Source: an uncultured Bacilli bacterium
Lineage (GTDB): Bacteria; Bacillota_I; Bacilli_A; RF39; UBA660
Direction of reading: 5' to 3'
DNA: 64,000 nucleotides
NCBI GenBank assembly: GCA_934167885.1
Contig: CAKPMB010000003.1
Coordinates: 46,569-110,568 of the forward strand
Position numbers and translations under genes: made by a program. The number at the start of each line of letters is the position of its first letter. Position 1 is the stretch's first letter. The notes beneath the pieces were generated by a model. That model did not search any database, was not told the DNA's origin, and saw nothing but the letters and a program-made list of their open reading frames with translations. Below, piece by piece: positions 8,038 to 15,834 of the stretch.

Positions 8038-9729
8038 ATGTCAAAAAGTGAAAATAAACAAATCCTTCTTAGTTGTAAAAAAGAATTTATATATAAATTT
8101 ATTACAAGTATTGCTATTGTTGTTTTATTATTAATAATTCCTATTTTATATAGTAAAGCAATAGATTATATAAGTTATAATGCTTTTAAAAAAGCGGTTG
8201 TTATTTTAATTATTTTTGGTGTTATTACCTTAATTTATCGTTTTTTTGAAATAATAAATCAAAAAGCATATTATAAGTTATATTCTAAATTATATTATAA
8301 TTATATGAATTTAGGTCTTGTAAAGACTTGCAATAATTCTTTATATAGTTTGTCACGTTTTAGTTTATCAGAGTATAGTAATATTTTAACAGAAGATTTT
8401 GAATATTTAAGTGATTATTACAGCACTTTAATAATTAGAGGAGTAGAGATATTACAGTTTATTTATATTATTATTTATTTTTTCTTTATTAATAAAACTA
8501 TTGGTTTAATAACGTTAATTTCATCGGTTGGTGTCATTATATTGCTTCTTTATTATAATAAACATATTGTTAAAACGAATGAATTACGCAAAGATTATAA
8601 TGATGAACGTGTAAGTATATTACAAGAAGTTTTTTTATCAATAAAGGAAATTAAAGGCTTCAATATGTTAAAGAAAATAAAAAAGAATATTGATGATGTT
8701 ATTAATAACTATATTCTTTGGAATAATAAATTAAATATTGATAAATATAATATCCGTCAAATTGCCCTTTTAATAGTGGATATTTTTAAAGTTATTTGTT
8801 TAATCTATTGTGTATATTTAATAAATGGTAGTTATATAACTATTGGTGTAATTACAATCGTATATAGTTATTATACTAAGTTATCGGACTTATTCGCTTC
8901 TATTATTTTACTTAATGAAAATATTTCCAATGTTCGTGTTGCCAATAGGCGTATTTTTAAATTATTTCAGTATGCTCAAGATAATCCTAATAATTTAGAA
9001 AATAACAATGATATTAGCGGTCATATTACATTTGATGATGTTTTATATGGTAGTCGAAATAATCCTACCTTAAATCACGTTAGTTTTGATATTAAACCTA
9101 ATACATATAATGTTCTAACAGGAGATGAACGAGCTTGTCATGGTATCTTTGAACTTCTATTATCGTATAATCGTAAACATAGTGGCAATATATATATCGA
9201 TGATGTTGAAATTGAAAAATATTCCAAAGAAAATATTAGTAATAATATAAATTTCATTATGTTGCCCATTGTTTTCTTTAATAAATCAATTAAAGATAAT
9301 TTACTATTATTTGATAGTAATTTTGACAATATTGTTAGTGTTTGTAAATACTTAGATATTCATGATGAAATTTTAAAATATAAAGATGGTTACAGCACAA
9401 TACTAAATCATAATGCTAGCAATATAAGTGATGATTTAAAATATATGTTATCATTCGCTAAGATTTTCTTAAAAAAAAGTAAAATTATTTTAATAGATGA
9501 CTTTCTACCTTATCTGACTAAAAAAAGAAAAGAACAAGTTATAAATATATTAAATGATTTAAAGAAAGAACATACTATTTTATTTATAACTAAAAATAAG
9601 AGTATTATTGATAATAAAGAAGTAGATAATATTCTATTTATTCATAAAGCATCTTTTGTTATGTTAGAATCATGTGTATTAATGAAAAAGAATTGTCCAT
9701 TATTTCTAGAGTTTTATAAAAATATTTAA
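8038..9729 (+). CDS. ABC exporter half-transporter with a degenerate ATPase domain
   Basis: 563 residues with the type I exporter layout: a membrane domain of about five or six helices (residues ~20-290), then a nucleotide-binding domain (~325-545). The ATPase signatures are lost. The Walker A position reads TGDERACHG (361-369) without the GKS/T core. The LSGGQ position reads SNISDDLK (~461-468). Walker B ends IDD with no catalytic Glu (487-488), and the H-loop His is missing (FITKN, ~517-520). Homodimeric ATP hydrolysis is therefore unlikely, so it may pair with an active partner encoded elsewhere. The ATG follows GGTGG. A small lipoprotein gene lies downstream. Confidence 0.8.
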   Translation: MSKSENKQILLSCKKEFIYKFITSIAIVVLLLIIPILYSKAIDYISYNAFKKAVVILIIFGVITLIYRFFEIINQKAYYKLYSKLYYNYMNLGLVKTCNNSLYSLSRFSLSEYSNILTEDFEYLSDYYSTLIIRGVEILQFIYIIIYFFFINKTIGLITLISSVGVIILLLYYNKHIVKTNELRKDYNDERVSILQEVFLSIKEIKGFNMLKKIKKNIDDVINNYILWNNKLNIDKYNIRQIALLIVDIFKVICLIYCVYLINGSYITIGVITIVYSYYTKLSDLFASIILLNENISNVRVANRRIFKLFQYAQDNPNNLENNNDISGHITFDDVLYGSRNNPTLNHVSFDIKPNTYNVLTGDERACHGIFELLLSYNRKHSGNIYIDDVEIEKYSKENISNNINFIMLPIVFFNKSIKDNLLLFDSNFDNIVSVCKYLDIHDEILKYKDGYSTILNHNASNISDDLKYMLSFAKIFLKKSKIILIDDFLPYLTKKRKEQVINILNDLKKEHTILFITKNKSIIDNKEVDNILFIHKASFVMLESCVLMKKNCPLFLEFYKNI

Positions 9730-9786
9730 AATTTATAGTTTTTTAGTCTAAATTTTTGTATAATAAATCTATAAGGATAGGTTAAT

Positions 9787-10233
9787 ATGAAGAAGGTAAT
9801 AATATATTCATTGACAATATTTAGTTTATTTTTATTAGTAGGGTGTTCTAATAGTCCCAAAAGTTATAAATGGGGTGATGAAAAGACATTTTTTGATAGT
9901 GTTCCAACACCTTCATCAAAGATTGATAATTTAAGTAAAGATAAGGATAATGATGGTAAAGTTGCATATTCGGTTTTTATTAATAGTTTTTCATATGATG
10001 ATTTTTATAGTTATATTGAAAAATTAGAAAAGAATGGCTTTCATTATGAATTTTTAGATGATTATGTTCCTAAAGATATTAATAAGTTAGCGGATAAAAC
10101 CGAAACTAGTTGGGCTGCTAATAAGGGTAATATTTATGTAATTGCTAATTGGCGTTCTAATGATAATACATATTATAATGGTTATAATCTACAATTATTA
10201 TTTTACAACTATGATTATACAAAGATTTCATAG
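9787..10233 (+). CDS. Small lipoprotein, unknown function
   Basis: 148 residues with a lipoprotein signal peptide: basic MKK, hydrophobic core, lipobox LVGC with the lipidated Cys at 20. The mature part is acidic and Asn/Asp/Tyr-rich and I recognise no domain. It should be anchored on the outer face of the membrane. A TATAAT at 9759-9764 is 22 nt before the start, so it is probably transcribed on its own. Confidence 0.75.
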   Translation: MKKVIIYSLTIFSLFLLVGCSNSPKSYKWGDEKTFFDSVPTPSSKIDNLSKDKDNDGKVAYSVFINSFSYDDFYSYIEKLEKNGFHYEFLDDYVPKDINKLADKTETSWAANKGNIYVIANWRSNDNTYYNGYNLQLLFYNYDYTKIS

Positions 10234-10264
10234 TTAAAAGTGCCAAAAAAATAAGGAAAATGTG

Positions 10265-10293
10265 TTGACAAGGTATAAGCTTTTGTGTATAAT
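10265..10293 (+). promoter_or_regulatory. Consensus promoter of tRNA-Ala
   Basis: TTGACA (10265-10270), 17-bp spacer, TATAAT (10288-10293): a perfect sigma-A consensus promoter, 19 nt before the tRNA. Confidence 0.9.
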
Positions 10294-10312
10294 CTTATTT
10301 GTCAACTGAAAT

Positions 10313-10388
10313 GGGGCATTAGCTCAGCTGGGAGAGCGTCACGTTTGCACCGTGAAGGTCAACGGTTCGATCCCGTTATGCTCCACCA
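10313..10388 (+). tRNA. tRNA-Ala (anticodon TGC)
   Basis: 76-nt cloverleaf with encoded CCA. Acceptor arms GGGGCAT/ATGCTCC (one G-U). Anticodon stem TCACG/CGTGA with loop TTTGCAC, anticodon TGC, reading GCN codons. The T arm has the canonical GGTTCGATCC. Flanked by its own promoter and terminator. Confidence 0.97.
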
Positions 10389-10399
10389 TTTAGTTAGTA

Positions 10400-10426
10400 A
10401 ATCTTGAGAAATCAAGATTTTTTTTT
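10400..10426 (+). terminator. Terminator of tRNA-Ala
   Basis: AATCTTGA (10400-10407) and TCAAGATT (10412-10419) form an 8-bp stem capped by a GAAA tetraloop, followed by a T run. Confidence 0.88.
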
Positions 10427-10485
10427 AGTCATTAATAATAAGCGTTTATTTGAATCTTTAATATAATAAAGTGGAGGTTCAAATA

Positions 10486-11358
10486 ATGAATTATTTAATA
10501 TATCCTACTAAGAAAATGTATATATCACAAAGTTATGATGGTAAATATTCACATATAAAAAGTTCAAGTGGTACACCTTTTGATTATCCAATCGATGAAA
10601 GTTGTGGAAGTAATGAAAGAGATTATTTTTATTGTCCATGTGATGAAGTAGTTATAAAGAAAATATATGGTGTAGGTGCTAAAGGAACAAATACGATTTG
10701 GATGAGTTCAACAAATAAAGTTAAATTAGCAAATGGCACAGAAGATTATATAACAATTATGGTTGTTCATCCCAATGATGATACGTTAAAAGGTATAAAA
10801 GTAGGCCAAAAATATAAACGTGGCGCTAAAATGTTTAGAGAAGGTAATGATGGTAATGCAACAGGATATCATTTCCATATATCAGTAAGTTGTGGTCGCT
10901 TTAGTGGTAATGGTTGGGTAAAAAACAATAAAGGAGCATGGGTAATTACCGGACGCGCTATTAAGCCAGAAGATGCTTTCTTTATTGATGATAGTTTTAC
11001 TAAAATAATTAATAATCGTGGTCTTAATTTTAAAAAATTAATTAAAAATATTGGAACACCCGTTGCAAGAGATGAAAATAAAAAACAAGTTAAAGTTTTA
11101 GTTGACGAATTAAGAGTTAGAGAAAGTCCTTTTGGTAATATATTAGGATTCGCTAATAAAGGAATATATTATGTTTTAAATGAAGAAATTAATAAACAAT
11201 ATACTTGGTATGAAATAGAAGAAAAGCACTGGATTGCTACTAATGAAGGTGTTTGGACGACATTATACGAAGTAGAAAATAAAGAAGAAAAGCCTGTTAG
11301 TATATTTAGAAGAATTCTTAAGAAAATCTTAAGTTTATTTAAAAAATTATTTAGATAG
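10486..11358 (+). CDS. M23 peptidase / endolysin-like enzyme with SH3 domain and cationic tail
   Basis: 290 residues from the ATG at 10486, which GGAGG supports (an upstream in-frame GTG at 10471 lacks a site). The LytM/M23 zinc peptidase part covers roughly 15-165. Candidate ligands are His23 and Asp33, and the HxH at His129/His131 lies in ATGYHFHISV. Such enzymes cut peptidoglycan cross-bridges. A bacterial SH3-like part (~200-262) follows. The last 20 residues (271-290) form a strongly basic amphipathic helix with seven Lys/Arg. No signal peptide is visible, as in phage endolysins, but no phage genes are nearby. Transcription ends at the hairpin at 11361. Confidence 0.8.
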   Translation: MNYLIYPTKKMYISQSYDGKYSHIKSSSGTPFDYPIDESCGSNERDYFYCPCDEVVIKKIYGVGAKGTNTIWMSSTNKVKLANGTEDYITIMVVHPNDDTLKGIKVGQKYKRGAKMFREGNDGNATGYHFHISVSCGRFSGNGWVKNNKGAWVITGRAIKPEDAFFIDDSFTKIINNRGLNFKKLIKNIGTPVARDENKKQVKVLVDELRVRESPFGNILGFANKGIYYVLNEEINKQYTWYEIEEKHWIATNEGVWTTLYEVENKEEKPVSIFRRILKKILSLFKKLFR

Positions 11359-11360
11359 AC

Positions 11361-11391
11361 AGTTATGGATGTTAAGTCCATAACTTTTTTT
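11361..11391 (+). terminator. Terminator of the endolysin-like gene
   Basis: AGTTATGGA (11361-11369) pairs perfectly with TCCATAACT (11377-11385), 7-nt loop, T run. Confidence 0.85.
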
Positions 11392-11434
11392 ATTTGTTTA
11401 TATAAAAAATGTTACAATTAATATGTGGTGTTTT

Positions 11435-12853
11435 ATGAGTAGTAAAAAGAAGATAATAATTATAAGTTTAATTTTTATAATATTTATAGGTATTAGTATA
11501 TTAATATTTTATTCAATACCTAGTTTTAAAGTTCAAAGTTTTGATGAAATACAAGAAATTGATGTTTTTAATAATTACGACAGTAGTAATATTAATGTTT
11601 GTTATGGTAATATTTTTAAATGCACTAAAGTAATTCCTAGGAAAGAAGGTAGTGTTGATACTTATCATATAGGAAGTTATACCATAAAATGGATATGGGA
11701 GTATAAAGGTTCGACTTTAACAAAAACACAAACTGTAAATGTTGTTGATAAGGAAAAGCCTGTTATTAAAGTAGAAGGTGATACAATTTATTATTGTCCA
11801 AATGGTAATATTAATGCTCCTAAAATAACAGCAACGGATAATTATGATGGTGATATAACCGATAAGATAACTAAAGAATTAATAGGTGATGTTTATCATT
11901 TAAAGGTTTTGGATTCATCAGGAAACATTGGTGAAGTTTCCTATAAAGCTTTAAAAAAAGATGAAGAAAAACCTAAAATAACGCTAAAAGGTGATAATCC
12001 TTTGTATATAAAAGTAGGTAGTTCATATAGTGAGCCTGGTTATAGTGCTACAGATAATTGTGATGGTGATGTCACTTCTAAAGTTAAAGTAAGTAATAAT
12101 ATTAAAACGAATAACGCTGGTGAGTATTATGTAAAGTATAGTGTTCAAGATGAAATGGGGAATACATCAACTGTTGAGAGAAAAGTATATGTTTATCGGG
12201 GAACCAATGTTATAACACCTAATGGTAAAAGCATATATTTAACATTTGATGATGGACCATCAATGTATACTAATAAGTTGTTAGATATATTAAGAAAATA
12301 TGATGTTAAAGCTACCTTTTTTGTCACTGACCAACCATCAAGGTATGATAGTTGTATTAAAAGAGCATATGATGAAGGCCATACTATTGCCATGCATAGT
12401 GCAACACATAATTATAAGTATATATATTCATCTACAGATAATTATTTTAAGGATTTAGAAAGAATTCAAAATAAAATAAAAAGAATCACAGGTGAAACAC
12501 CGTATATGTTAAGATTCCCAGGTGGTAGTTCCAATACAGTAAGTCGAAATTATGATAAAGGAACTAAAATAATGAGCAAGTTAACCAAAATGGTTGAAGC
12601 AAGAGGATATCGTTATTTTGATTGGAATGTCTCAAGTGGAGATGCAGGTAATACTACAAAAACAAGTAAGGTTTATAGTAATGTTGTTAATTCATTAGGC
12701 AATGGTAAAACATATATAGTTTTACAACATGATTCAAAAGGATACAGTGTAAATGCTGTTGAGGATATTATTAAATATGGTCTAAGTAGAGGATACAATT
12801 TCAGACCATTGACCATGAATAGTCCAACAATCCATCATGGCGTGAACAATTAA
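11435..12853 (+). CDS. Membrane-anchored polysaccharide deacetylase with Ig-like repeats
   Basis: Predicted peptidoglycan or glycan N-deacetylase of 472 residues. An N-terminal membrane anchor (~6-27) is followed by two DUF5011-type Ig-like repeats (~108-175 and 181-254, each with TDNxDGD) and a C-terminal NodB domain (~265-460). All five NodB motifs are present: TFDDGP (270-275), HSATH (321-325), RFPGG (360-364), DWNVSSGD (~396-403) and LQHD (430-433). Activity is therefore likely and would act on the wall, for example against lysozyme. GGTG before the ATG at 11435 and a TACAAT at 11413-11418 argue against the upstream ATG at 11423. The leader of the first large surface-protein gene begins 3 nt after its stop. 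Confidence 0.9.
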   Translation: MSSKKKIIIISLIFIIFIGISILIFYSIPSFKVQSFDEIQEIDVFNNYDSSNINVCYGNIFKCTKVIPRKEGSVDTYHIGSYTIKWIWEYKGSTLTKTQTVNVVDKEKPVIKVEGDTIYYCPNGNINAPKITATDNYDGDITDKITKELIGDVYHLKVLDSSGNIGEVSYKALKKDEEKPKITLKGDNPLYIKVGSSYSEPGYSATDNCDGDVTSKVKVSNNIKTNNAGEYYVKYSVQDEMGNTSTVERKVYVYRGTNVITPNGKSIYLTFDDGPSMYTNKLLDILRKYDVKATFFVTDQPSRYDSCIKRAYDEGHTIAMHSATHNYKYIYSSTDNYFKDLERIQNKIKRITGETPYMLRFPGGSSNTVSRNYDKGTKIMSKLTKMVEARGYRYFDWNVSSGDAGNTTKTSKVYSNVVNSLGNGKTYIVLQHDSKGYSVNAVEDIIKYGLSRGYNFRPLTMNSPTIHHGVNN

Positions 12854-12855
12854 TA

Positions 12856-13058
12856 TTGAATAACATAATAATTTTTGATAAAATCATATTAGAAAAAATA
12901 AAACAAAGGATATGATGAAAAGTGTTAAATAGTATCAAAACAAATGTGTCAAAAAGTGTCAATATGGGGGGGGGTTACTTTATTGAGTAATCAACCTAAT
13001 TTAGATTGTTTATTGAAGAGAACAAGATTAAGTCTTGTTCTTTTATGTGGAGTGAAAG
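12856..13058 (+). repeat. Surface-protein leader, copy 1: promoter, heptamer array, G9, hairpins
   Basis: Promoter TTGAAT (12856-12861), 17 bp, TAAAAT (12879-12884), with transcription expected near 12891. Next is AAAGGA and a tiny ORF (MMKSVK-stop, 12912-12932). Four GTRTYAA heptamers start at 12922, 12932, 12946 and 12956. G9 is at 12966-12974. A 7-bp hairpin follows at 12974-12991 (with G-U pairs in this copy). A perfect 9-bp hairpin AGAACAAGA/TCTTGTTCT lies at 13019-13041, then TTTA, GGAG and the start at 13059. The whole unit recurs before the genes at 15824 and 35992. Confidence 0.8.
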
Positions 13059-13069
13059 ATGAAGACTAG
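12944..13069 (+). CDS. Upstream ORF overlapping surface-protein gene 1
   Basis: A 41-codon ORF starting MCQKVSIWGGVTLL. It passes through the G9 tract (TGG GGG GGG G..) and the 9-bp hairpin, and stops at TAG 13067-13069, inside the third codon of the large gene. It has no clear ribosome-binding site, but a 6-codon ORF ends 11 nt before it, so reinitiation is possible. With 8 or 10 G residues the frame would stop within a few codons of the tract. The same 126-nt ORF exists in the other two leaders. Whether it is translated is unknown. Confidence 0.35.
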   Translation: MCQKVSIWGGVTLLSNQPNLDCLLKRTRLSLVLLCGVKDED

Positions 13070-15614
13070 GAAGAGTATATTAATGATATTAGGCCTAGTT
13101 TTATTGTTAGGCGGGAGTTATGCTTTTTATACTTATCAAAAGTATAGTGATATGCAGAATCTTTTAAATGGTGAGATTTATCTAAATTATTTAGAAGATA
13201 ATGAAGTGCATATAAGTGGCATATTTCCAGAGACCAAAGAAGAAGCATTAAAAAGAAATGATAACACAATAAGCTTTAAAGTATTAAGCAAGAATACTAG
13301 TGATAAAGATATTTATTATGGTATTACTTTAAATTATGGCGAAGAGATAAGTAATAAGATTAGAATAGATGCTAAATACATCATGATATATCTAGAATGT
13401 GATGGTAAAGTCCTAATAGATGGTATAAGATATAGTGACTTTAATAATCGAAGAATCTATGTAGACAAGATAGATGCCAAAACATATACTGAAACTACTA
13501 AAAATTACACTCTAAGATTCTGGGTAGATGAAGAAACCACAATAAGTGATACTGATAGTAATGCTAGTTATAAAGCCACCGAGTGGGCGAATAGTTACTT
13601 AAATTTTAAAGTGAATGTAGACGCTGGTTTAGAAACGATGAACATGCCTTTATCAATGGAAACCAGTGATACTTATGTAGAAAATAATAAAGCTTATTTT
13701 ATTGCCAAGATAAGCAACTTTATAAATGTAGAAGATCTTGGTAAAGATAGTAACGATACGATGAATTTAAAAGTAACAGGCACTAATAGTGATATTAAGT
13801 TTAGTTATAAAGATAGTGAAGGAAATACCGTTGAAGAAAAGAGTGCTACTCTAGATTTAACCTATCTATTCACTAAAAATAAAACAGTTGAAATCCAAGT
13901 CTTTGTTCATCCAAACAACGATGCAAATGGTAAAACCAATGTTCTTTTAGAAATATACAAAAATAAAGAATTAATGCAAAGTTTTATTAAAAGAGTAGAA
14001 GTTAAAGGCAATAACTATTGTTTAAATAATGGCTTTAATAAATTAGTTGATTGTATGTTAGTAAGTGATAGTTTAAGTGAATCTGTTGATGTTGCTAAAA
14101 CCAATATTGTCAACAAAGGCGAACCAAACCTAAATGATACCGCTCCAACATATACCTATGTTGAACAATTAACTGAAGATGTATCAAATCCATATAGTTA
14201 TAATAGTATTAAATTTGCCTTTTCTAAGACGTATGAATTTGATGAAACTACTGGAGGTTTTAAATTAAGTGGCGATGTAATTGTGGATTATTTAAGCGAT
14301 AAGTATATTGAATATTATACCGGTGGTGCTTATTGGTCTAATTCTTTTGATAAAATATTTTTCGTTAAAGGTGTAGATGTTCAAGAAACATCTCAAAAAA
14401 TAACTAAAGCCGATGTCATAACATATAAGATTGCAAGTTCTATTAGGTCAGAGGTTGGACTTTACAAGACTGTTGATAATTATGGAGATGTCTATTACTA
14501 TCGAGGGGATGTCCAAAATAATAATGTTTATTTTGGCGGATTCTACTGGAAAGTAATAAGAACCAATGGAGATGGAAGTATTCGCTTAATATATAATGGA
14601 AAAAATCAAAATGAAAATTATATATCTATAAATAATAAAAAATATTTATATAGCAACGGACATTCTGATCCAACATATGTTGGTTATATGTATGGTGAAA
14701 ATTTTAAGTTACAAACTAGTCCTGTAATTAATTATTCATATTTTTATGCGGTTGATACATATACATTTGCGGATAGTTATATATTTGACGAAGACAAAAA
14801 AATGTTTGTTTTAAGTGGTAACACTATTTCTGGGACTTTTTCGGCAATTAAAGATGAAGTGTCAAATTATCCTTATTCTTGCTTTAGACAGAAACTTTCT
14901 AACCAAAATGAATGTCAAATATTACTTAAAATAAATTCATATATAAGTTCTGATAAGGCAAGTGTTCAATTAATATCTTATTCATCACAAAACAGTGCTA
15001 ATACACGAACTAATGATTATGATAGTAATGTCAAGAATGAGATAGATTTATGGTATGAACAGAATATAATATCTAATGAAGATAGTTATAATAATAATTT
15101 AACAGATTATATTGTTGATAATTCTTTTTGTAATGATAGGTCATTTGCTAGTAGTGTAGAATATAATTCTGGATATCGTGTATTTGAACGAACAAATTAT
15201 GCACCTCTTTCAAGGATTTCCACTAATGTTAATAAGAGTGCTACGTTAAAGTGTAATTGGGATGTAAGAGATATGTTTAGTGTAACAAGCGCATATGGTA
15301 ATGCTAAACTAAAATACCCCATTGCTTTAATAACTGTTGATGAAGTAGCCTTAGCAGGTGGTAAATCGTCGTATAAAAATATTAATTATTATTTAAATAG
15401 TAATGATATGTTTATAACAATGACACCATCATTTTATTCGGAAGCAAATGTATTATCAAGTATGTTTTATGTGAAAAGAGATGGAGCAATTAATCAGTGG
15501 GGTTATGTCGATACGTTATATTCTATCATGCCAGTAATCAACATTCGTTCTGATGTTTTAATATCATCTGGCGATGGAACAATGGATAATCCTTACACAT
15601 TAAAATTAAAATAA
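13059..15614 (+). CDS. Large surface protein, paralogue 1 (constant N-terminal half, variable C-terminal half)
   Basis: 851 residues. An N-terminal membrane or signal segment (LMILGLVLLLGGSYAFYTYQ) resembles SipW-dependent or pilin-like leaders. A region of ~350 residues with beta-sandwich character follows (YTLRFWVDEE, SYLNFKVNVDAG), reminiscent of TasA/camelysin-type fibre proteins, then a C-terminal half (~380-851). That half carries YGDVYYYRGDVQNNNVYFGG and the ending PVINIRSDVLISSGDGT, found in predicted surface proteins of gut Firmicutes. Residues 1-370 are almost identical in the two paralogues although many codons differ at third positions. The C-terminal half is mosaic. Export and adhesin or fibre roles are inferences. 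The start is fixed by GGAG at 13049-13052 and by the paralogues. Confidence 0.75.
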   Translation: MKTRKSILMILGLVLLLGGSYAFYTYQKYSDMQNLLNGEIYLNYLEDNEVHISGIFPETKEEALKRNDNTISFKVLSKNTSDKDIYYGITLNYGEEISNKIRIDAKYIMIYLECDGKVLIDGIRYSDFNNRRIYVDKIDAKTYTETTKNYTLRFWVDEETTISDTDSNASYKATEWANSYLNFKVNVDAGLETMNMPLSMETSDTYVENNKAYFIAKISNFINVEDLGKDSNDTMNLKVTGTNSDIKFSYKDSEGNTVEEKSATLDLTYLFTKNKTVEIQVFVHPNNDANGKTNVLLEIYKNKELMQSFIKRVEVKGNNYCLNNGFNKLVDCMLVSDSLSESVDVAKTNIVNKGEPNLNDTAPTYTYVEQLTEDVSNPYSYNSIKFAFSKTYEFDETTGGFKLSGDVIVDYLSDKYIEYYTGGAYWSNSFDKIFFVKGVDVQETSQKITKADVITYKIASSIRSEVGLYKTVDNYGDVYYYRGDVQNNNVYFGGFYWKVIRTNGDGSIRLIYNGKNQNENYISINNKKYLYSNGHSDPTYVGYMYGENFKLQTSPVINYSYFYAVDTYTFADSYIFDEDKKMFVLSGNTISGTFSAIKDEVSNYPYSCFRQKLSNQNECQILLKINSYISSDKASVQLISYSSQNSANTRTNDYDSNVKNEIDLWYEQNIISNEDSYNNNLTDYIVDNSFCNDRSFASSVEYNSGYRVFERTNYAPLSRISTNVNKSATLKCNWDVRDMFSVTSAYGNAKLKYPIALITVDEVALAGGKSSYKNINYYLNSNDMFITMTPSFYSEANVLSSMFYVKRDGAINQWGYVDTLYSIMPVINIRSDVLISSGDGTMDNPYTLKLK

Positions 15615-15620
15615 ATAATA

Positions 15621-15823
15621 TTGAATAACATGATAATATTTGATAAAATCATATTAGAAAAAATAAAACAAAGGATATGATGAAAAGTGTTAAATAGTAT
15701 CAAAGAGAATGTGTCAAAAAGTGTCAATATGGGGGGGGGTTACTTTATTAAGTAACAAACCTAATTTAGATTGTAAACAATGTAGAACAAGATTAAGTCT
15801 TGTTCTTTTATGTGGAGCAAAAC
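15621..15823 (+). repeat. Surface-protein leader, copy 2
   Basis: Same organisation as copy 1. TTGAAT (15621-15626), 17 bp, TAAAAT (15644-15649). Tiny ORF MMKSVK. Heptamers start at 15687, 15697, 15711 and 15721 (spacing 10, 14, 10). G9 at 15731-15739. Perfect 7-bp hairpin GTTACTT/AAGTAAC at 15739-15756. Hairpin AGAACAAGA/TCTTGTTCT at 15784-15806, then the GGAG site. Confidence 0.8.
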
Positions 15824-15834
15824 ATGAAGACTAG
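15709..15834 (+). CDS. Upstream ORF overlapping surface-protein gene 2
   Basis: 41 codons, same length and frame as the ORF before paralogue 1. It starts MCQKVSIWGG, crosses G9, and ends at TAG 15832-15834 inside the third codon of the large gene. It differs from copy 1 mainly in the segment after NLDC, with no indels. AAAGAGA directly before the ATG is at best a weak ribosome-binding site. Confidence 0.35.
   Translation: MCQKVSIWGGVTLLSNKPNLDCKQCRTRLSLVLLCGAKHED

Noticed and set aside
10486..11358. Prophage
   Set aside because: One endolysin-like gene, but no capsid, terminase, tail, holin or integrase genes around it.
12966..12974. The G9 tract as a sequencing or assembly artefact
   Set aside because: Not fully excluded, but the same length in three separate places, each keeping the same upstream frame, makes it less likely.
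15402..15614. Diversity-generating retroelement target
   Set aside because: No reverse transcriptase, no template repeat, and differences between copies are not confined to adenines.
15800..15823. Upstream TTG start for surface-protein gene 2
   Set aside because: It lies inside the conserved leader hairpin, adds residues absent from the two paralogues, and the GGAG site fits the ATG at 15824.
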